DNA of 44,182 nt from an uncultured Caryophanales bacterium (lineage in GTDB: Bacteria > Bacillota_I > Bacilli_A > RF39 > UBA660): assembly GCA_947571655.1 (NCBI GenBank), contig CANOYR010000012.1, positions 1 to 44,182 of the forward strand, in the 5' to 3' direction. The translations under genes were made by a program, and so were the position numbers. Each line of letters starts with the position of its first letter. Positions within the stretch are counted from its first letter, which is position 1. The notes under the pieces were generated by a model. It did no database searches. It was not told where the DNA came from and worked only from the letters and a program-made list of their open reading frames with translations. Of this stretch, positions 7,741 through 16,375 are shown piece after piece.

Positions 7741-9285
7741 CTAACCATCCAATTTTTTTGTTTTATTCACAGCTTTTGTGGATAAATCTCTAGTTAATTC
7801 TTCAATACATTGTAAATCAATTTCTCCGTATCCAATTCCCTGAATTTTCTGCTTTACACGCATCTCCCAATCTCCAGAATGACAAATACGAATAAGATCT
7901 GGGTTATTAAAGACTTGAATCTCCTGAATAAGTTCTGACTTACTATACTTAGATAACTCCAAAAATTCATCAAATCTCATAATATAAATTGCTGAATCCT
8001 TTGCAGGGTAACTTCCTTTTTTCCTATTTTCAAAAAATTTCTCAAAAGCAACAAGTCCGTTAGGGTACATATAAGCTTGATAACCTTCAAAAGTATGAAT
8101 TCCTGACAAAACACATAAAGGATTAGTAGATTCCCAAAAAGAAAGCTTTCGATCTAAGTGATCATAATCTCTTTTTAACTGAAGAGAATCTACAAGGTGA
8201 GTTTTTCTTTCACGAGTACTCCTCAAAGAAGAAACACCACCCTCAGATAATAATTTTTTTTGAGGAAGAAATTCCCAGTTTAACTGAATCTGATGAAGCA
8301 TCTTTTCATTTTGAATACGTTTCCATGTATGTACAGCACGATTTTTTAATACCTCTTCATAAGAATTAGGACGATTTTCCCTTTTCATAACATCAGGAAA
8401 CTCCTGATAAAATTGCTTCAAATATTCACGAATATCCTCAATCGAAAATGTTTGAACTTTAAAACCACGATTTTCATCCTCGATAACTTCTACGCTAACA
8501 TCAAAAACTAGACGATACTTTCTCCCAAGAATTGATTCTAAATAGTCAACCAATAATAAATAGTTTTCAACAGGAGAAATAATCATTTCATGAGTAACTC
8601 CCTCTACTAAAGGCCGATCAAGCTCAATTAAATGACCTGCAGAAAAAGCAAGAAAAGCTAACATTTTATCCTTTCCAATCGACGAAAAAATAGATGCAGG
8701 AATTTCAGAGGACAAAAATTCTACCATACGATCTACATTTTTAAGAAGCCAATTACATTGTCGAGCACTCTGATAAACTTGATTTTTCAAATGATCAATA
8801 AAACTATCAGGTAAACCTGGAAAAGAACCATCATAACAATAAGATTTTAAAAAATCTCTTTTTTGTCTTAAATTTTCCTTAGCCTCCTTTTTAAACTCCA
8901 CAATATTATCAACATTGGTACTCTTCGCACTAGGAAAAGTAAATTTCTTAGACAAATAAAAACCATAATTAAAATTCAAAAACTCCAAGAAAAAAGGAAG
9001 AATAGAAAAACAAAACTTATTTTTATACTGTTCTACTGGAGAAACCGTAATCCAAAAAAGAGAAGAGCGAAAAGGAATAGGACTATCTGGAAATGCCTCC
9101 TCATACAAATTTTTAATTTTTTGAAGTATATCCTCTTCAATTTTTTTATTCTCATCTATAGAACCACCCAAATGAAAAAAACTTTCTAAACTAAGAGAAA
9201 AAATAGAATGCGGCTCAGGAAGTCCTAAATTTGCAACCTCATCCCACTCAATCAAATCTTCCATACTACTAATTTTATTTTCCAT
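7741..9285 (-). CDS. Orphan protein, paralogue B
   Basis: The protein has 514 residues, with no signal peptide or membrane segment. It resembles the next upstream gene over its length: both begin with a short helix and a GLP motif (NLGLPEPH here, RLGLPVNH there), and both carry a conserved C-terminal block: F.GY, YPNG.V.F.KF, G..PA..S.I.M...F.EL, then GDW..RVK.KI. Charged helical sequence fills the middle. I recognise no domain. It overlaps the upstream paralogue by 11 bp, so the two are translationally coupled. The pair looks like a tandem duplication followed by divergence. Confidence 0.85.
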   Translation of the reverse strand: MENKISSMEDLIEWDEVANLGLPEPHSIFSLSLESFFHLGGSIDENKKIEEDILQKIKNLYEEAFPDSPIPFRSSLFWITVSPVEQYKNKFCFSILPFFLEFLNFNYGFYLSKKFTFPSAKSTNVDNIVEFKKEAKENLRQKRDFLKSYCYDGSFPGLPDSFIDHLKNQVYQSARQCNWLLKNVDRMVEFLSSEIPASIFSSIGKDKMLAFLAFSAGHLIELDRPLVEGVTHEMIISPVENYLLLVDYLESILGRKYRLVFDVSVEVIEDENRGFKVQTFSIEDIREYLKQFYQEFPDVMKRENRPNSYEEVLKNRAVHTWKRIQNEKMLHQIQLNWEFLPQKKLLSEGGVSSLRSTRERKTHLVDSLQLKRDYDHLDRKLSFWESTNPLCVLSGIHTFEGYQAYMYPNGLVAFEKFFENRKKGSYPAKDSAIYIMRFDEFLELSKYSKSELIQEIQVFNNPDLIRICHSGDWEMRVKQKIQGIGYGEIDLQCIEELTRDLSTKAVNKTKKLDG

Positions 9286-10756
9286 ATGTTTTTATTCCTT
9301 TCTCTCTCGTAATATCTTCTAATAAAGTCTCAATTAAATCGAAATCATACTCATTAACTTTAGAATCAATAATAGATTGTACTCTCTTTTGCCATCCAGA
9401 AACATGATAAATTCTTTGAATACTTCTTCCCTGATGATTTCGTATTAAATTCATAAGTTCTGTTTTTGAACGTGGTGCCAACTCTATAAAATCAATCAAA
9501 TCCATCACAATTACAGATTCATCGTAAGCTGGAACTAACCCTTCTCTCGTCGAACGATAAAACTTATCAAAAATTACTTTCCCATTCGGATAAATATGAC
9601 CTCGATATCCATTAAATGCCTGTGCTTCTTCTAGCGTCCAAAGATAATCTGTAGAAGAATAAAAATTAATTTTATCATCCAAAAGAGCCTCATGCTTTTT
9701 AGACAACAACTTTTTTAAATCCTCACTAACTGTAGAACGAAAAGAAACCACTTTATTTCGCTTTTCATTTCCCTCACCCTTAGGAAAAAGTTCAAAACGT
9801 AACTGAATCGCTTTTACAAATTCATCACGCTTAATCTTTACTCTAGCATCCATTAGATATTGTCTAAACAACTGACCAGAATCAATTTTCTCTCGATAAT
9901 TTTCAATCAATTCTGAATGTTGATCACAATATCTATAATAACCTGATTCCAATTTAGAATAAGAAATAGATTCTCCCTCTGCTAAAAAAGAAAAATCATA
10001 TTTTTTTCCAGACTTTTTCTCCAAATAATCTACAAGTACTAAATATCTCTCAATATAATTAATACAAATGGATTTTAAATTCTCCAAAGAATCATCTGAA
10101 TTTTCATTCATATTTGATAAATTATGTAAGGAAAAAACCGCAAATGTTAATAAAAGTCGATCTTTATCAAGATTATCCAAAACTGGTAAAGCAATCGGGC
10201 GTTCTATCAATTGAATGAACTCTCGCACATTTTTTGAAAAGTATTTCGCAAAACGCTGATCAGTCTTCACTTCCTCCTTCTTATCAGAGGAAGCTATCCA
10301 AACAAATTGATGGACATCCTTAAAAACTTGCAAAAATGCCTCCTGAACATTGAAACAAATTTCATCAATAGACCACTGATCAAAATTCTCATCTAAATCA
10401 TCTGTAAATTTCTTAATATTTACACCGTACTTTTTCAAATAATAAGCAAATACCATCGCAATCATCTGTTTATAATCATACGTAAACTCAAAAGACCCAT
10501 CCTCCTTTTTTGATAAATATAAATAAGGATATATCAAAAAAAAAGTATTCAAAAACGACTGAAAAGAAGAATTCATTGTAAGTAATCTTTCAGAAAGATC
10601 TTTCTGAAGAACAGAAAAAAATTCTCGATATTGATATTTCTTCTGAAAAAGATAAATTAAAGAATCATCAGATAAAGAAATATCATGATTGACAGGTAAA
10701 CCTAATCTTTTAATATCATTGATAGATAAAAATTCATTAAAATTTGTAAAATTCAT
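9275..10756 (-). CDS. Orphan protein, paralogue A
   Basis: The protein has 493 residues and is the first gene of the unit. It is soluble-looking, helical and charged, with the C-terminal block shared with its paralogue (FNGYRGHIYPNGKVIFDKF, then the SGWQKRVQ segment). The ATG follows TTTGGAGGCG, and a promoter lies in the gap to the ligase gene. I recognise no known domain and no catalytic motif. The N-terminal halves of the paralogues are much less alike than the C-terminal blocks, so the C-terminal block is probably the functional core. Confidence 0.85.
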   Translation of the reverse strand: MNFTNFNEFLSINDIKRLGLPVNHDISLSDDSLIYLFQKKYQYREFFSVLQKDLSERLLTMNSSFQSFLNTFFLIYPYLYLSKKEDGSFEFTYDYKQMIAMVFAYYLKKYGVNIKKFTDDLDENFDQWSIDEICFNVQEAFLQVFKDVHQFVWIASSDKKEEVKTDQRFAKYFSKNVREFIQLIERPIALPVLDNLDKDRLLLTFAVFSLHNLSNMNENSDDSLENLKSICINYIERYLVLVDYLEKKSGKKYDFSFLAEGESISYSKLESGYYRYCDQHSELIENYREKIDSGQLFRQYLMDARVKIKRDEFVKAIQLRFELFPKGEGNEKRNKVVSFRSTVSEDLKKLLSKKHEALLDDKINFYSSTDYLWTLEEAQAFNGYRGHIYPNGKVIFDKFYRSTREGLVPAYDESVIVMDLIDFIELAPRSKTELMNLIRNHQGRSIQRIYHVSGWQKRVQSIIDSKVNEYDFDLIETLLEDITREKGIKTYGK

Positions 10757-10781
10757 AAAACGCCTCCAAAAGATTCTTATT

Positions 10782-10810
10782 ATAATACTTCAATTCATAA
10801 AAAAATTCAA
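10782..10810 (-). promoter_or_regulatory. Promoter of the orphan operon
   Basis: Minus strand: TTGAAT (10810-10805), 17-bp spacer, TATTAT (10787-10782); TATAAT also overlaps at 10784-10779. The -35 lies in the terminator of the preceding gene. Confidence 0.45.
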
Positions 10811-10823
10811 GCATTTCTTGAAT
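10799..10823 (-). terminator. Terminator after the formate-THF ligase gene
   Basis: Minus strand stem ATTCAAG-AAATG-CTTGAAT followed by a run of seven T, ending 4 bp after the stop at 10827. Confidence 0.85.
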
Positions 10824-10826
10824 CTT

Positions 10827-12308
10827 TTATTTCATATTCTCAAAATTTGGTTTTTTTGGTAACCCAGGCATCGTAATAATATCATTGAGTAAAACTACCA
10901 ACAACTCGCTACCTGTTTGAATTAAAATATCTCGGACAAAAATAGAAGAATTTTTAGGGTAGCCCAATTGATTCTTATCATCATTAATAGAATAAGGAGT
11001 CTTTGCGATACAAACAGGAAAATGAGAAACACCCAAAGAGATAATTTCTTCCAGTTTCTTTTTTGCGGACTCCGAATAATTCACCTCAGAACATGCATAA
11101 ACAGAATTAGCAATTTTTAAAATCTTATCGGGAACGGATAAATCATAAGAATATAAACTTTCATAATGAGAGGAGTCAGAGTTATCCACAATATATTGTG
11201 CAAGAGAAATACCACCTTGTCCCCCTTCCTCATAAGAATTCGTTACAAACGATTCTACATGATGAGAGGAACAATAGTTCTTTATTTCTTCAATATCAGA
11301 AGAGGAATCGTCAGAAAAATGATTAATCGCAACACAAAAAGGAATCTTATAATGTTTTAAATGATCAATATGTGCAAGAAGATTTTCCATACCACTATGA
11401 TGTAAGGCTCGAGAAGTAACTACCAAAACAAGAAAAGAAGGGGCAATTTGTGCCACTGGGCATTTGATATTTAAAAACTTTTCTGCTCCCAAATCACTGC
11501 CAAAACCTGCTTCTGTAACTACATAATCTGCAATACTCATAGCCATTTTAGTTGCAACAATACTATTGCAACCATGAGCAATATTAGCAAAAGGTCCCCC
11601 ATGAATAAGTACTGGATTTTCCTCCAAAGATTGAACTAAGTTTGGAGAAAAAGCATCCTTCAAAAGTAAATACATCGCTTGATCAACCTTCAAATCTCTC
11701 GCATAAATTGCCCGACTTTTCTCACTATATCCAACCAAAATATTTCCCAGTCGACGCTTCAAATCATTTCTATCGGTTGCCAAACAAAAAATAGCCATAA
11801 CCTCACTCGCTGCCGTAATATTAAAATTAGATCTAAGAGTTCGATCATTCATATCAATACATCTTTTAACACAAACAGTATCTGGAACAATTTTAAGCTC
11901 ATTTCCCTGAAAAATATGATTATCAATGGCTGCACAAAGTAAATTATTTGCAGCAGTAATAGCGTGAAAATCACCAGTAAAATGAAGATTAATATCCTCT
12001 TCTGGAAGCACGACAGAACGTCCCCCTCCTGTAGCACCACCTTTTCTACCAAAAACAGGACCTAAAGAGGGTTCCCTTAAAGCAGCAATACTAGATTTTC
12101 CCAAAAGAGAAAAAGCATCATTTAACCCGATAGTAACAGTTGTTTTACCCTCACCATAAGGAGTAGGATTCATCGCAGTTACCAAAATCAGCTTACTAGA
12201 TAACTTCTTCTCTGGCTCCTTCAAAATTTTAGCCTTATCATCTCCATAACAAACAAATTGACCCTCTGTAAGACCAAGCTCTTGACACAATAAATTTATC
12301 TTTTTCAT
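10827..12308 (-). CDS. fhs: Formate-tetrahydrofolate ligase, compact form
   Basis: The protein makes 10-formyl-tetrahydrofolate from formate, tetrahydrofolate and ATP, feeding purine synthesis and fMet-tRNA formylation. The nucleotide loop PTPYGEGKTT, GRKGGATGGG, TGDFHAI, DNHIFQGNEL, GGPFANIAHGCNS, VVTEAGFGSDLGAEKF and MPGLPK are all present, so the enzyme is likely active. At 493 residues it is about 60 shorter than the usual ~555. Recalled family sequence places the losses at the N-terminus, after DMNDRTLR (about 16-18 residues) and after RALHHSGM (about 19 residues). The frame is intact. It starts directly after the stop of the P-type ATPase-like gene, whose last codons supply its ribosome site (AAGGGTGAG), so the two are translationally coupled. 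Confidence 0.95.
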   Translation of the reverse strand: MKKINLLCQELGLTEGQFVCYGDDKAKILKEPEKKLSSKLILVTAMNPTPYGEGKTTVTIGLNDAFSLLGKSSIAALREPSLGPVFGRKGGATGGGRSVVLPEEDINLHFTGDFHAITAANNLLCAAIDNHIFQGNELKIVPDTVCVKRCIDMNDRTLRSNFNITAASEVMAIFCLATDRNDLKRRLGNILVGYSEKSRAIYARDLKVDQAMYLLLKDAFSPNLVQSLEENPVLIHGGPFANIAHGCNSIVATKMAMSIADYVVTEAGFGSDLGAEKFLNIKCPVAQIAPSFLVLVVTSRALHHSGMENLLAHIDHLKHYKIPFCVAINHFSDDSSSDIEEIKNYCSSHHVESFVTNSYEEGGQGGISLAQYIVDNSDSSHYESLYSYDLSVPDKILKIANSVYACSEVNYSESAKKKLEEIISLGVSHFPVCIAKTPYSINDDKNQLGYPKNSSIFVRDILIQTGSELLVVLLNDIITMPGLPKKPNFENMK

Positions 12309-14057
12309 TTACTCACCCTTTCTATCAAAAACAAATGGAAGAACAGTCAAAAGAAAAATAGCTACTCCCCCAAGCATAATTCCACCCAATACTAAAATAT
12401 CACGAATCCAAAGTAAAAGAAAGAGAAGAACAAGTTTAAAAAAGATTTCCAATAAAATCAAACCACGAATAGAAGATACATAGTTCCGACTAAAAGAGTA
12501 AAGAAACGAAATTTTAGAAAAATCTCTCGACACTAGAATAAAATCTCCTCTTTTAGAAGTATCCGTTGTAAAAGCAATTTTAATTTCTACAGGATAATTA
12601 CACTCCTCATCACTAATATATGCCTGTGGAACCCCATAAATATCCTTTAAATATTGAATCCAAAAATCACGATCCTGATAAGTTAATTCAGAATAACAAT
12701 CATAAATTCCCAAAGCATTAGATACAGCTCTAGTAATTGTTTCATTATCTTTGGAAAATGTAGTAATATGAGAAAGACCTAATTTTCTCAATTTTGATAT
12801 TTCCTCTTTAACAGTCATTTTCATTTGATCAGAGAGTGTTACAACTCCCAAAAAATTAGAATCGATAGAAACATATAAATTAGTTCCAACCACGAGCTCT
12901 TTTTCAACCGTAATTCCATTTTCCAACATAAAATGATAGTTCCCAACCAAATATCGTTTTCCATGAACGACGACAGAAACTCCATTAGGAAATTCCTGAT
13001 AATTAGAAATCAACGAGGAATCTACCAACACCTTTTCCTGACAATACTCATGAATACATTTCCCAATCTCATTTTGGCAATAATATTCAGCATAGGCAAG
13101 TACCTCCAACAATCTTTTCTCCTGATTGCTAGAAATATCCGTTACTGTAAACTTACCCAAAGTTAAAACCCTTGTCTTTGTAAAAATAAAATTTTTTGCA
13201 CCTGCCAATCTTCTCAGTTTAAATCGATGAAAAGTATAAATCCCCTTTCTTTGTAAATAAAGAAGAGCTAATTGTTCTCGAATAAAAAAGATATTTTCAA
13301 AATCAAAAAATAAAATAAATAAAATCATAAGACCATACTGTAAAGCATGAAGATGAAATTGATAAACTAGAACAAAGAAAGCCAAAAAGAGAAAAACAAT
13401 ATGAATCAAAGTTACATTCCAATAACGAAAAACAGAATTCATATAAGAGAGATGTTCTTTACAAAATAACATCTGTTGAAATCTAGAAAAAATCGTATCA
13501 CAATAAGGAACACTTACACGAACCCAAAAATCAGAATCCAAATTAACACTACCACAAAAAATAAAATCTCCTTTTTTAAGAAAAGAAACTTCCTCCTTTC
13601 CTAACAGTTTCTTCAAACTAACATGACCAATTCCACGAACAATATAACCCTCAATAAAACAAGTATCTCCTTTCGCAACTAAAACAAGATCTCCAACTTT
13701 AACATCCTGTAAATTTTTCTTTTTTGTTATTTTTCCAGCCCGAACAATAACCTCATTTTGAGGATTACCAAAAAAATTTAAAATCTTCTTTGAAAAATAA
13801 GACTGACAACAAGAAAAAACAAAAGAAACTAACAAATAGAAAAACAATAGGAAATAACCAGAGTATGGTAAATCAAGAAAAATACAACCAATCGATAAAA
13901 ACAGAAATAAAATAGAATTAAATGAGTAAGAAGAATTCCCCCATAAAATATAAAGAATTAAAAGAAAATATGCAAAAAGATAAAAAAAGGTAGGAAAATA
14001 CGAAAAAGAAAGAAAAAAACAAAATTGCGAACCAAACAATAAAATTATCTTTTTCAC
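12309..14057 (-). CDS. Degenerate P1B-type ATPase-like membrane protein (pseudoenzyme)
   Basis: The protein has 582 residues. The overall plan is that of a P1B cation ATPase: four N-terminal helices, an actuator-like domain (about 100-185), a helix pair, phosphorylation/nucleotide domains (about 285-520) and two last helices. Every catalytic motif is changed: DKTGT is TKTRV (residues 293-297, Thr for the phosphorylated Asp), TGES is LGKE (152-155), TGD is SKD (435-437), GDGxND is SDEECN (482-487), HP is absent, and the membrane CPC is missing. The fold-keeping residues around these motifs are retained, and the frame is open, so this looks like a maintained pseudoenzyme. The start is GTG 14057 after AAAGGGGGG. 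The gene is coupled to fhs, suggesting a shared role that I cannot name. Confidence 0.85.
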   Translation of the reverse strand: MKKIILLFGSQFCFFLSFSYFPTFFYLFAYFLLILYILWGNSSYSFNSILFLFLSIGCIFLDLPYSGYFLLFFYLLVSFVFSCCQSYFSKKILNFFGNPQNEVIVRAGKITKKKNLQDVKVGDLVLVAKGDTCFIEGYIVRGIGHVSLKKLLGKEEVSFLKKGDFIFCGSVNLDSDFWVRVSVPYCDTIFSRFQQMLFCKEHLSYMNSVFRYWNVTLIHIVFLFLAFFVLVYQFHLHALQYGLMILFILFFDFENIFFIREQLALLYLQRKGIYTFHRFKLRRLAGAKNFIFTKTRVLTLGKFTVTDISSNQEKRLLEVLAYAEYYCQNEIGKCIHEYCQEKVLVDSSLISNYQEFPNGVSVVVHGKRYLVGNYHFMLENGITVEKELVVGTNLYVSIDSNFLGVVTLSDQMKMTVKEEISKLRKLGLSHITTFSKDNETITRAVSNALGIYDCYSELTYQDRDFWIQYLKDIYGVPQAYISDEECNYPVEIKIAFTTDTSKRGDFILVSRDFSKISFLYSFSRNYVSSIRGLILLEIFFKLVLLFLLLWIRDILVLGGIMLGGVAIFLLTVLPFVFDRKGE

Positions 14058-14076
14058 GAAATTCCCCCCTTTCGTG
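14037..14076 (-). promoter_or_regulatory. Hairpin enclosing the ribosome site and GTG start
   Basis: On the transcript, CACGAA (14076-14071 region) pairs with TTCGTG, whose last three bases are the GTG start. The loop holds AAAGGGGGG, the ribosome site. Six consecutive G are unusual in this AT-rich DNA. The hairpin could control translation of the ATPase-like gene and, through coupling, fhs. Confidence 0.4.
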
Positions 14077-14090
14077 TATTTGTAAGAGTT

Positions 14091-14119
14091 ATTCTACCAG
14101 AACAAAGCTCATTTGTAAA
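14091..14119 (-). promoter_or_regulatory. Promoter of the ATPase-like/fhs operon
   Basis: Minus strand: TTTACA (14119-14114), 17-bp spacer, TAGAAT (14096-14091) preceded by TGG (extended -10). Start codon 34 bp downstream. Confidence 0.65.
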
Positions 14120-14159
14120 TAAAGAATCTGATGTCATAATTATAAAAAAAGAAGGAATT

Positions 14160-16268
14160 TTAATCTTCCCTCTCCTCATAAAGCACAATCTTCTCTTCTC
14201 TTACATCAATTATTAAATTCATTCCCATCGAAACTCGATCTTCTAGTATCATTCTAGAAAGCTCTGTTTCAACAGTACGACTACAAAAGCGTTTTAAAGG
14301 ACGTGCACCATAATTTGGATCAAACCCATTTTCAACCAAAAATTCTCTAGCATTTTCTGTAATCTTCAAATGAATTTGTCGATCCTTTAATCGACATTCT
14401 AAATCAGAAATTATTTTATCAAGAATTTTAGAAATAACGGATTTTGTCAAAGGCTGAAATACAATAATTTCATCGATTCGATTAATAAATTCAGGACGAA
14501 AATGTTGCTTTAATTCTGTAAGTACCAAATTTGAATTTCCATCTAAAATATGCTCACTTCCAAGATTAGATGTCATAATAATAATTGTGTTTTTAAAGTC
14601 AACGGTTCGTCCATTCGAATCTGTTACCCTACCATCATCTAAAATTTGTAATAACAAATTTAAAACCTCAGGATGTGCCTTTTCTATTTCATCAAAAAGA
14701 ACAATACTATAAGGATTTCTTCGAACTGCTTCTGTCAGTTGCCCTCCTTCTTCATATCCAACATAACCAGGAGGACTTCCAATCAATCTACTAACAGAAA
14801 ATTTTTCCATATATTCACTCATATCAATACGAATCATATGTTTTTCATCATCAAACAATTCGTAAGCAAGAGTTCTAGCAACTTCAGTTTTTCCTACTCC
14901 TGTTGGTCCTAAGAAAATGAAAGATCCAATTGGCCGATTCGGATCTTTGATTCCACTACGACTTTTAATAATTGCTTCACTCACATAACGGATAGCTTCC
15001 TCTTGACCTATCACTCTTTTTTCCATATTTTCTCTTAAAGAAAGAAGTTTTTCACGTTCTCCACTGACCAATTTACTAATTGGAATATTGGTCCATTTAG
15101 AAATTACCGCTGCAATATCATCATCTGTAACTACATCACTTAATATCTTATTCTTCTCTACAAGATTAAGTTCTAAAAGTTCTTTCTCTAGTCTTGGCAA
15201 TTCTCCATGTCGAAGTCTTGCAGCTGTTTCTAAATCATAATCATTTTCCGCTTGATCCAAAAGAAATTTAGTTCGCTCAATTTCCTTTTTCTTTGTCTTA
15301 ACATCATCATTAATAGATTTTTCTTTATCCCAGGCCTCTTTTAACTCAGATTCTTTCTCTTTTAAACTATTTAAAGTTTCATCAATAGAAAGAACTCGCT
15401 GTTTTGATAACTCATCCTTTTCCTTTTTTATTGCCTCTCTTTCAATCTGTAACCTCATAATCTCTCTAGTTAAAGTATCAAGCTCAATTGGAACAGAATC
15501 CATTTGAACCCGAATCGTCGCACAAGCCTCATCAACAAGATCAATCGCTTTATCAGGTAAATATCGGTCAGTGATATAACGATTAGATAAAGTAGCTGCA
15601 GCAATTAAAGCATGATCTTTAATATTGACCCCATGATGAATTTCAAATCTTTCTTTTAGACCACGTAAAATCGTAATCGTATCTTCAACAGTTGGTTCAC
15701 TTACCTTAATTTTTTGAAATCTACGTTCTAAAGCACCATCTTTTTCAATATACTTACGATATTCATTTAAAGTAGTCGCACCAATTAAATGAATTTCTCC
15801 ACGAGCAAGCATTGGCTTTAAAATATTAGAAGTATCCATTGCCCCTTCCATATTACCAGAACCGACAATTGTATGAATTTCATCAATAAACATAATGATC
15901 TCTCCATCACTCTTCTTAACTTCCTGCAAAACATTTTTAAGTCGCTCTTCAAATTCCCCACGATACTTTGCTCCTGCAATCAAACTCGCCATATCCAGTT
16001 CCCAAATTATCTTATTTTTTAAACTACTTGGAACATCTCCTTTGATAATTCGAAGAGCCAATCCTTCAACTATCGCTGTTTTTCCAACTCCAGGTTCGCC
16101 AATTAATACAGGATTATTTTTTGTTTTTCTCGATAAAATACGAGTAATACTACGAATCTCCTCATCTCTTCCAATCACAGGATCGATTTTTCCACTTTTC
16201 GCATCCTCTATGATATTACGCCCATACTTTTCTAAAACATTTTCTTCTTGTTTTTCTTCTTGATACAT
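14160..16268 (-). CDS. clpB: ClpB disaggregase lacking the N-terminal domain
   Basis: The protein has 702 residues from ATG 16268. AAA1 has Walker A GEPGVGKT (57-64) and Walker B with Asp129-Glu130; a long coiled-coil M domain spans about 265-365; AAA2 has GPTGVGKT (454-461) and FDEIEKAH (from 525). The M-domain length and [10 protein letters not shown] indicate ClpB, not ClpC, and no ClpP-binding IGF/IGL loop is seen. ClpB hexamers work with DnaK to rescue aggregated proteins. The usual ~150-residue Clp_N domain is absent; the first residues go straight to the segment before AAA1. A GTG at 16277 lies in the ribosome site GAGGTGAT and is not the start. Expression is probably heat-shock controlled through the CIRCE element. 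Confidence 0.95.
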   Translation of the reverse strand: MYQEEKQEENVLEKYGRNIIEDAKSGKIDPVIGRDEEIRSITRILSRKTKNNPVLIGEPGVGKTAIVEGLALRIIKGDVPSSLKNKIIWELDMASLIAGAKYRGEFEERLKNVLQEVKKSDGEIIMFIDEIHTIVGSGNMEGAMDTSNILKPMLARGEIHLIGATTLNEYRKYIEKDGALERRFQKIKVSEPTVEDTITILRGLKERFEIHHGVNIKDHALIAAATLSNRYITDRYLPDKAIDLVDEACATIRVQMDSVPIELDTLTREIMRLQIEREAIKKEKDELSKQRVLSIDETLNSLKEKESELKEAWDKEKSINDDVKTKKKEIERTKFLLDQAENDYDLETAARLRHGELPRLEKELLELNLVEKNKILSDVVTDDDIAAVISKWTNIPISKLVSGEREKLLSLRENMEKRVIGQEEAIRYVSEAIIKSRSGIKDPNRPIGSFIFLGPTGVGKTEVARTLAYELFDDEKHMIRIDMSEYMEKFSVSRLIGSPPGYVGYEEGGQLTEAVRRNPYSIVLFDEIEKAHPEVLNLLLQILDDGRVTDSNGRTVDFKNTIIIMTSNLGSEHILDGNSNLVLTELKQHFRPEFINRIDEIIVFQPLTKSVISKILDKIISDLECRLKDRQIHLKITENAREFLVENGFDPNYGARPLKRFCSRTVETELSRMILEDRVSMGMNLIIDVREEKIVLYEERED

Positions 16269-16289
16269 GATTATCACCTCACAAATAAC

Positions 16290-16317
16290 ATTATATCATA
16301 ATTTTAGCACTTGTCAA
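16290..16317 (-). promoter_or_regulatory. clpB promoter (consensus -35 and -10)
   Basis: Minus strand TTGACA (16317-16312), 16-bp spacer, TATAAT (16295-16290). Both hexamers are perfect consensus, as in vegetative-sigma heat-shock promoters controlled by HrcA. Confidence 0.85.
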
Positions 16318-16330
16318 CAATGAGTGCTAG
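16304..16330. promoter_or_regulatory. CIRCE operator (HrcA site)
   Basis: TTAGCACTT, nine bases, GAGTGCTAG matches the CIRCE consensus TTAGCACTC-N9-GAGTGCTAA with one change in each arm and the exact 9-9-9 spacing. It overlaps the clpB -35 hexamer, as expected for HrcA repression. Confidence 0.92.
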
Positions 16331-16336
16331 AATAGA

Positions 16337-16365
16337 TAAAAAAAGAAACAAGGAACTTCCTTGCT
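16337..16365 (-). terminator. Terminator after the ctpA gene
   Basis: Minus strand CAAGGAA/TTCCTTG stem followed by TTTCTTTTTTT, 13 bp after the stop at 16376. Confidence 0.8.
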
Positions 16366-16375
16366 CTAAAAAATT

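Noticed and set aside
14145..14170. Terminator over the clpB stop (GGGAAG ... TTCCTTC then T run)
   Set aside because: Only about four consecutive pairs could be formed, although the T run is good.
15895..16263. 122-codon plus-strand frame opposite clpB
   Set aside because: Mirror frame of a conserved AAA+ domain, without promoter or ribosome site.
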